Assembly: GCA_964394815.1 (NCBI GenBank)
Contig: CAYMZC010000070.1
Location: 1 to 12,620 of the forward strand
Reading direction: 5' to 3'
Length of the DNA stretch: 12,620 bases
From: Sandaracinobacteroides sp964394815
Lineage (GTDB): Bacteria > Pseudomonadota > Alphaproteobacteria > Sphingomonadales > Sphingomonadaceae
Shown: in pieces, positions 12,265-12,620 of the stretch
Numbering within the stretch: the first letter of the stretch is position 1
How the letters are laid out: each line of letters starts with the position of its first letter
The notes under the pieces: generated by a model
The model's database searches: none
What the model saw: only the letters and a program-made list of their open reading frames with translations
Told to the model about the DNA's origin: nothing
Made by a program: the position numbers and the translations under genes

Positions 12265-12620
12265 CAAACCCTCCCTGTCCTTTGCCACGAGGCTCGGAAT
12301 CGGACTTGCCGCGCAGCCCGCCAAGGCGCTGCAGGTCGCCCCGGATGCGGGCGATGCTGCGTTGCGGCAACAGGGGCTGCGACGCGATTCTGCTCCTGCC
12401 CAGGGCCATCAGCAGCACAGCCGCAAGGGCAGACACAAAAGCGATCGCAAGCAGGGACCACAGCAGACCGATCAGCGCGGCAAGCGCGACTACGGCAGCC
12501 ACGGCAAGAAAGACAATCGCAACCGAAAGCAGCAGAATGCCGATTGCAACCATGGCTGCCCCGCCACCGATGACGCGGGCGTTCCGCCCGGCCTCGGCGC
12601 GCGCCATGCGGGCCTGCGAT
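12254..12620 (-). CDS. Phage holin superfamily 3_6 (DUF1469/YqjE-like) membrane protein, 5' end beyond the window edge
   Basis: Visible as about 121 residues, with the frame still open at the right edge. An amphipathic segment (RMARAEAGRNARVIGGGAAM) leads into two closely spaced hydrophobic helices (about 17-45 and 47-75 in the visible part), then a basic, Gly-rich tail (GGLRGKSDSEPRGKGQGG). This is the usual plan of the Actinobacterial holin-X/YqjE group, chromosomal membrane proteins named for a resemblance to holins and not evidence of a prophage. An ATG at 12607 could start a shortened protein, but family members normally have 15-30 more residues before this point, so the true start is probably outside the window. 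It overlaps the following gene by 11 nt, and such pairs commonly occur together. Confidence 0.75.
   Translation of the reverse strand, partial: SQARMARAEAGRNARVIGGGAAMVAIGILLLSVAIVFLAVAAVVALAALIGLLWSLLAIAFVSALAAVLLMALGRSRIASQPLLPQRSIARIRGDLQRLGGLRGKSDSEPRGKGQGGFGGI
12270..12276 (-). promoter_or_regulatory. Ribosome binding site that selects the GTG start at 12264
   Basis: AGGGAGG on the minus strand, inside the 3' end of the upstream gene and five bases before the GTG. A TTG immediately before the GTG is too close to it to be used well. Confidence 0.65.

Noticed and set aside
11617..12573. 318-codon plus-strand frame at the right end
   Set aside because: Antisense to the DUF3618-like and holin-family genes, which have clear membrane helices, a ribosome binding site and coupled overlap.
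12254..12620. Prophage or lysis cassette suggested by the holin-like protein
   Set aside because: No endolysin, spanin, integrase or structural phage genes are near. This holin superfamily is a common chromosomal membrane protein paired with YqjD-like genes.

Overview
This is a GC-rich chromosomal window that looks alphaproteobacterial. The reasons are a long cytochrome c maturation (ccm) operon, the small alphaproteobacterial families DUF1192 and DUF4170, an unlinked MlaC-type protein, and tightly overlapping genes. There are no mobile elements, CRISPR arrays, rRNA genes or tRNA genes. I cannot name a genus from the sequence.

Layout. (1) 1-509, minus: N-terminal part of a Kup-type potassium transporter, cut by the window edge. 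(2) 685-7133, minus: one long transcription unit that reads, in order, DUF1192 protein, ccmB, ccmC, ccmD, ccmE, ccmF, ccmG, ccmH, a short ccmI-like TPR gene and a GTT1-like glutathione S-transferase. Every junction overlaps by 1 or 4 nt except ccmB/ccmC, which has a 121-nt gap. The ATPase gene ccmA is not in the cluster; a DUF1192 gene holds the leading position. (3) 7134-7208: short divergent promoter region. (4) 7209-9746, plus: a PIG3-type quinone oxidoreductase, a PAP/fibrillin-like protein and an enoyl-CoA hydratase. (5) 9815-9849: a perfect 15-bp stem that can end transcription from both sides. (6) 9853-11387, minus: DUF4170 protein, gamma-carbonic-anhydrase-like hexapeptide protein, and MlaC-like periplasmic protein. 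(7) 11536-12620, minus: a DUF3618-like, alanine-rich membrane protein preceded by a phage-holin-superfamily (DUF1469) protein that is cut by the right edge.

How the genes work together. CcmB (with an absent CcmA) and CcmC/CcmD load heme onto CcmE at the periplasmic face of the inner membrane. CcmF, CcmH and the CcmI-like protein then attach heme to reduced apocytochrome c, and CcmG is the thioredoxin-like reductant. The co-translated GST may belong to thiol metabolism, but that is inference. The two membrane proteins at the right edge resemble the YqjD/YqjE-type pair found in many proteobacteria. MlaC and the gamma-CA homologue are separated by 9 nt and are probably co-transcribed.

Most of this is ordinary housekeeping DNA. 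I do not see a clearly new multi-gene system. The points most worth a second look are the PAP/fibrillin-like gene (a family best known from plastids and cyanobacteria), the ccm operon without ccmA, the shortened CcmI with a collagen-like tail, and the LEA-like membrane protein.
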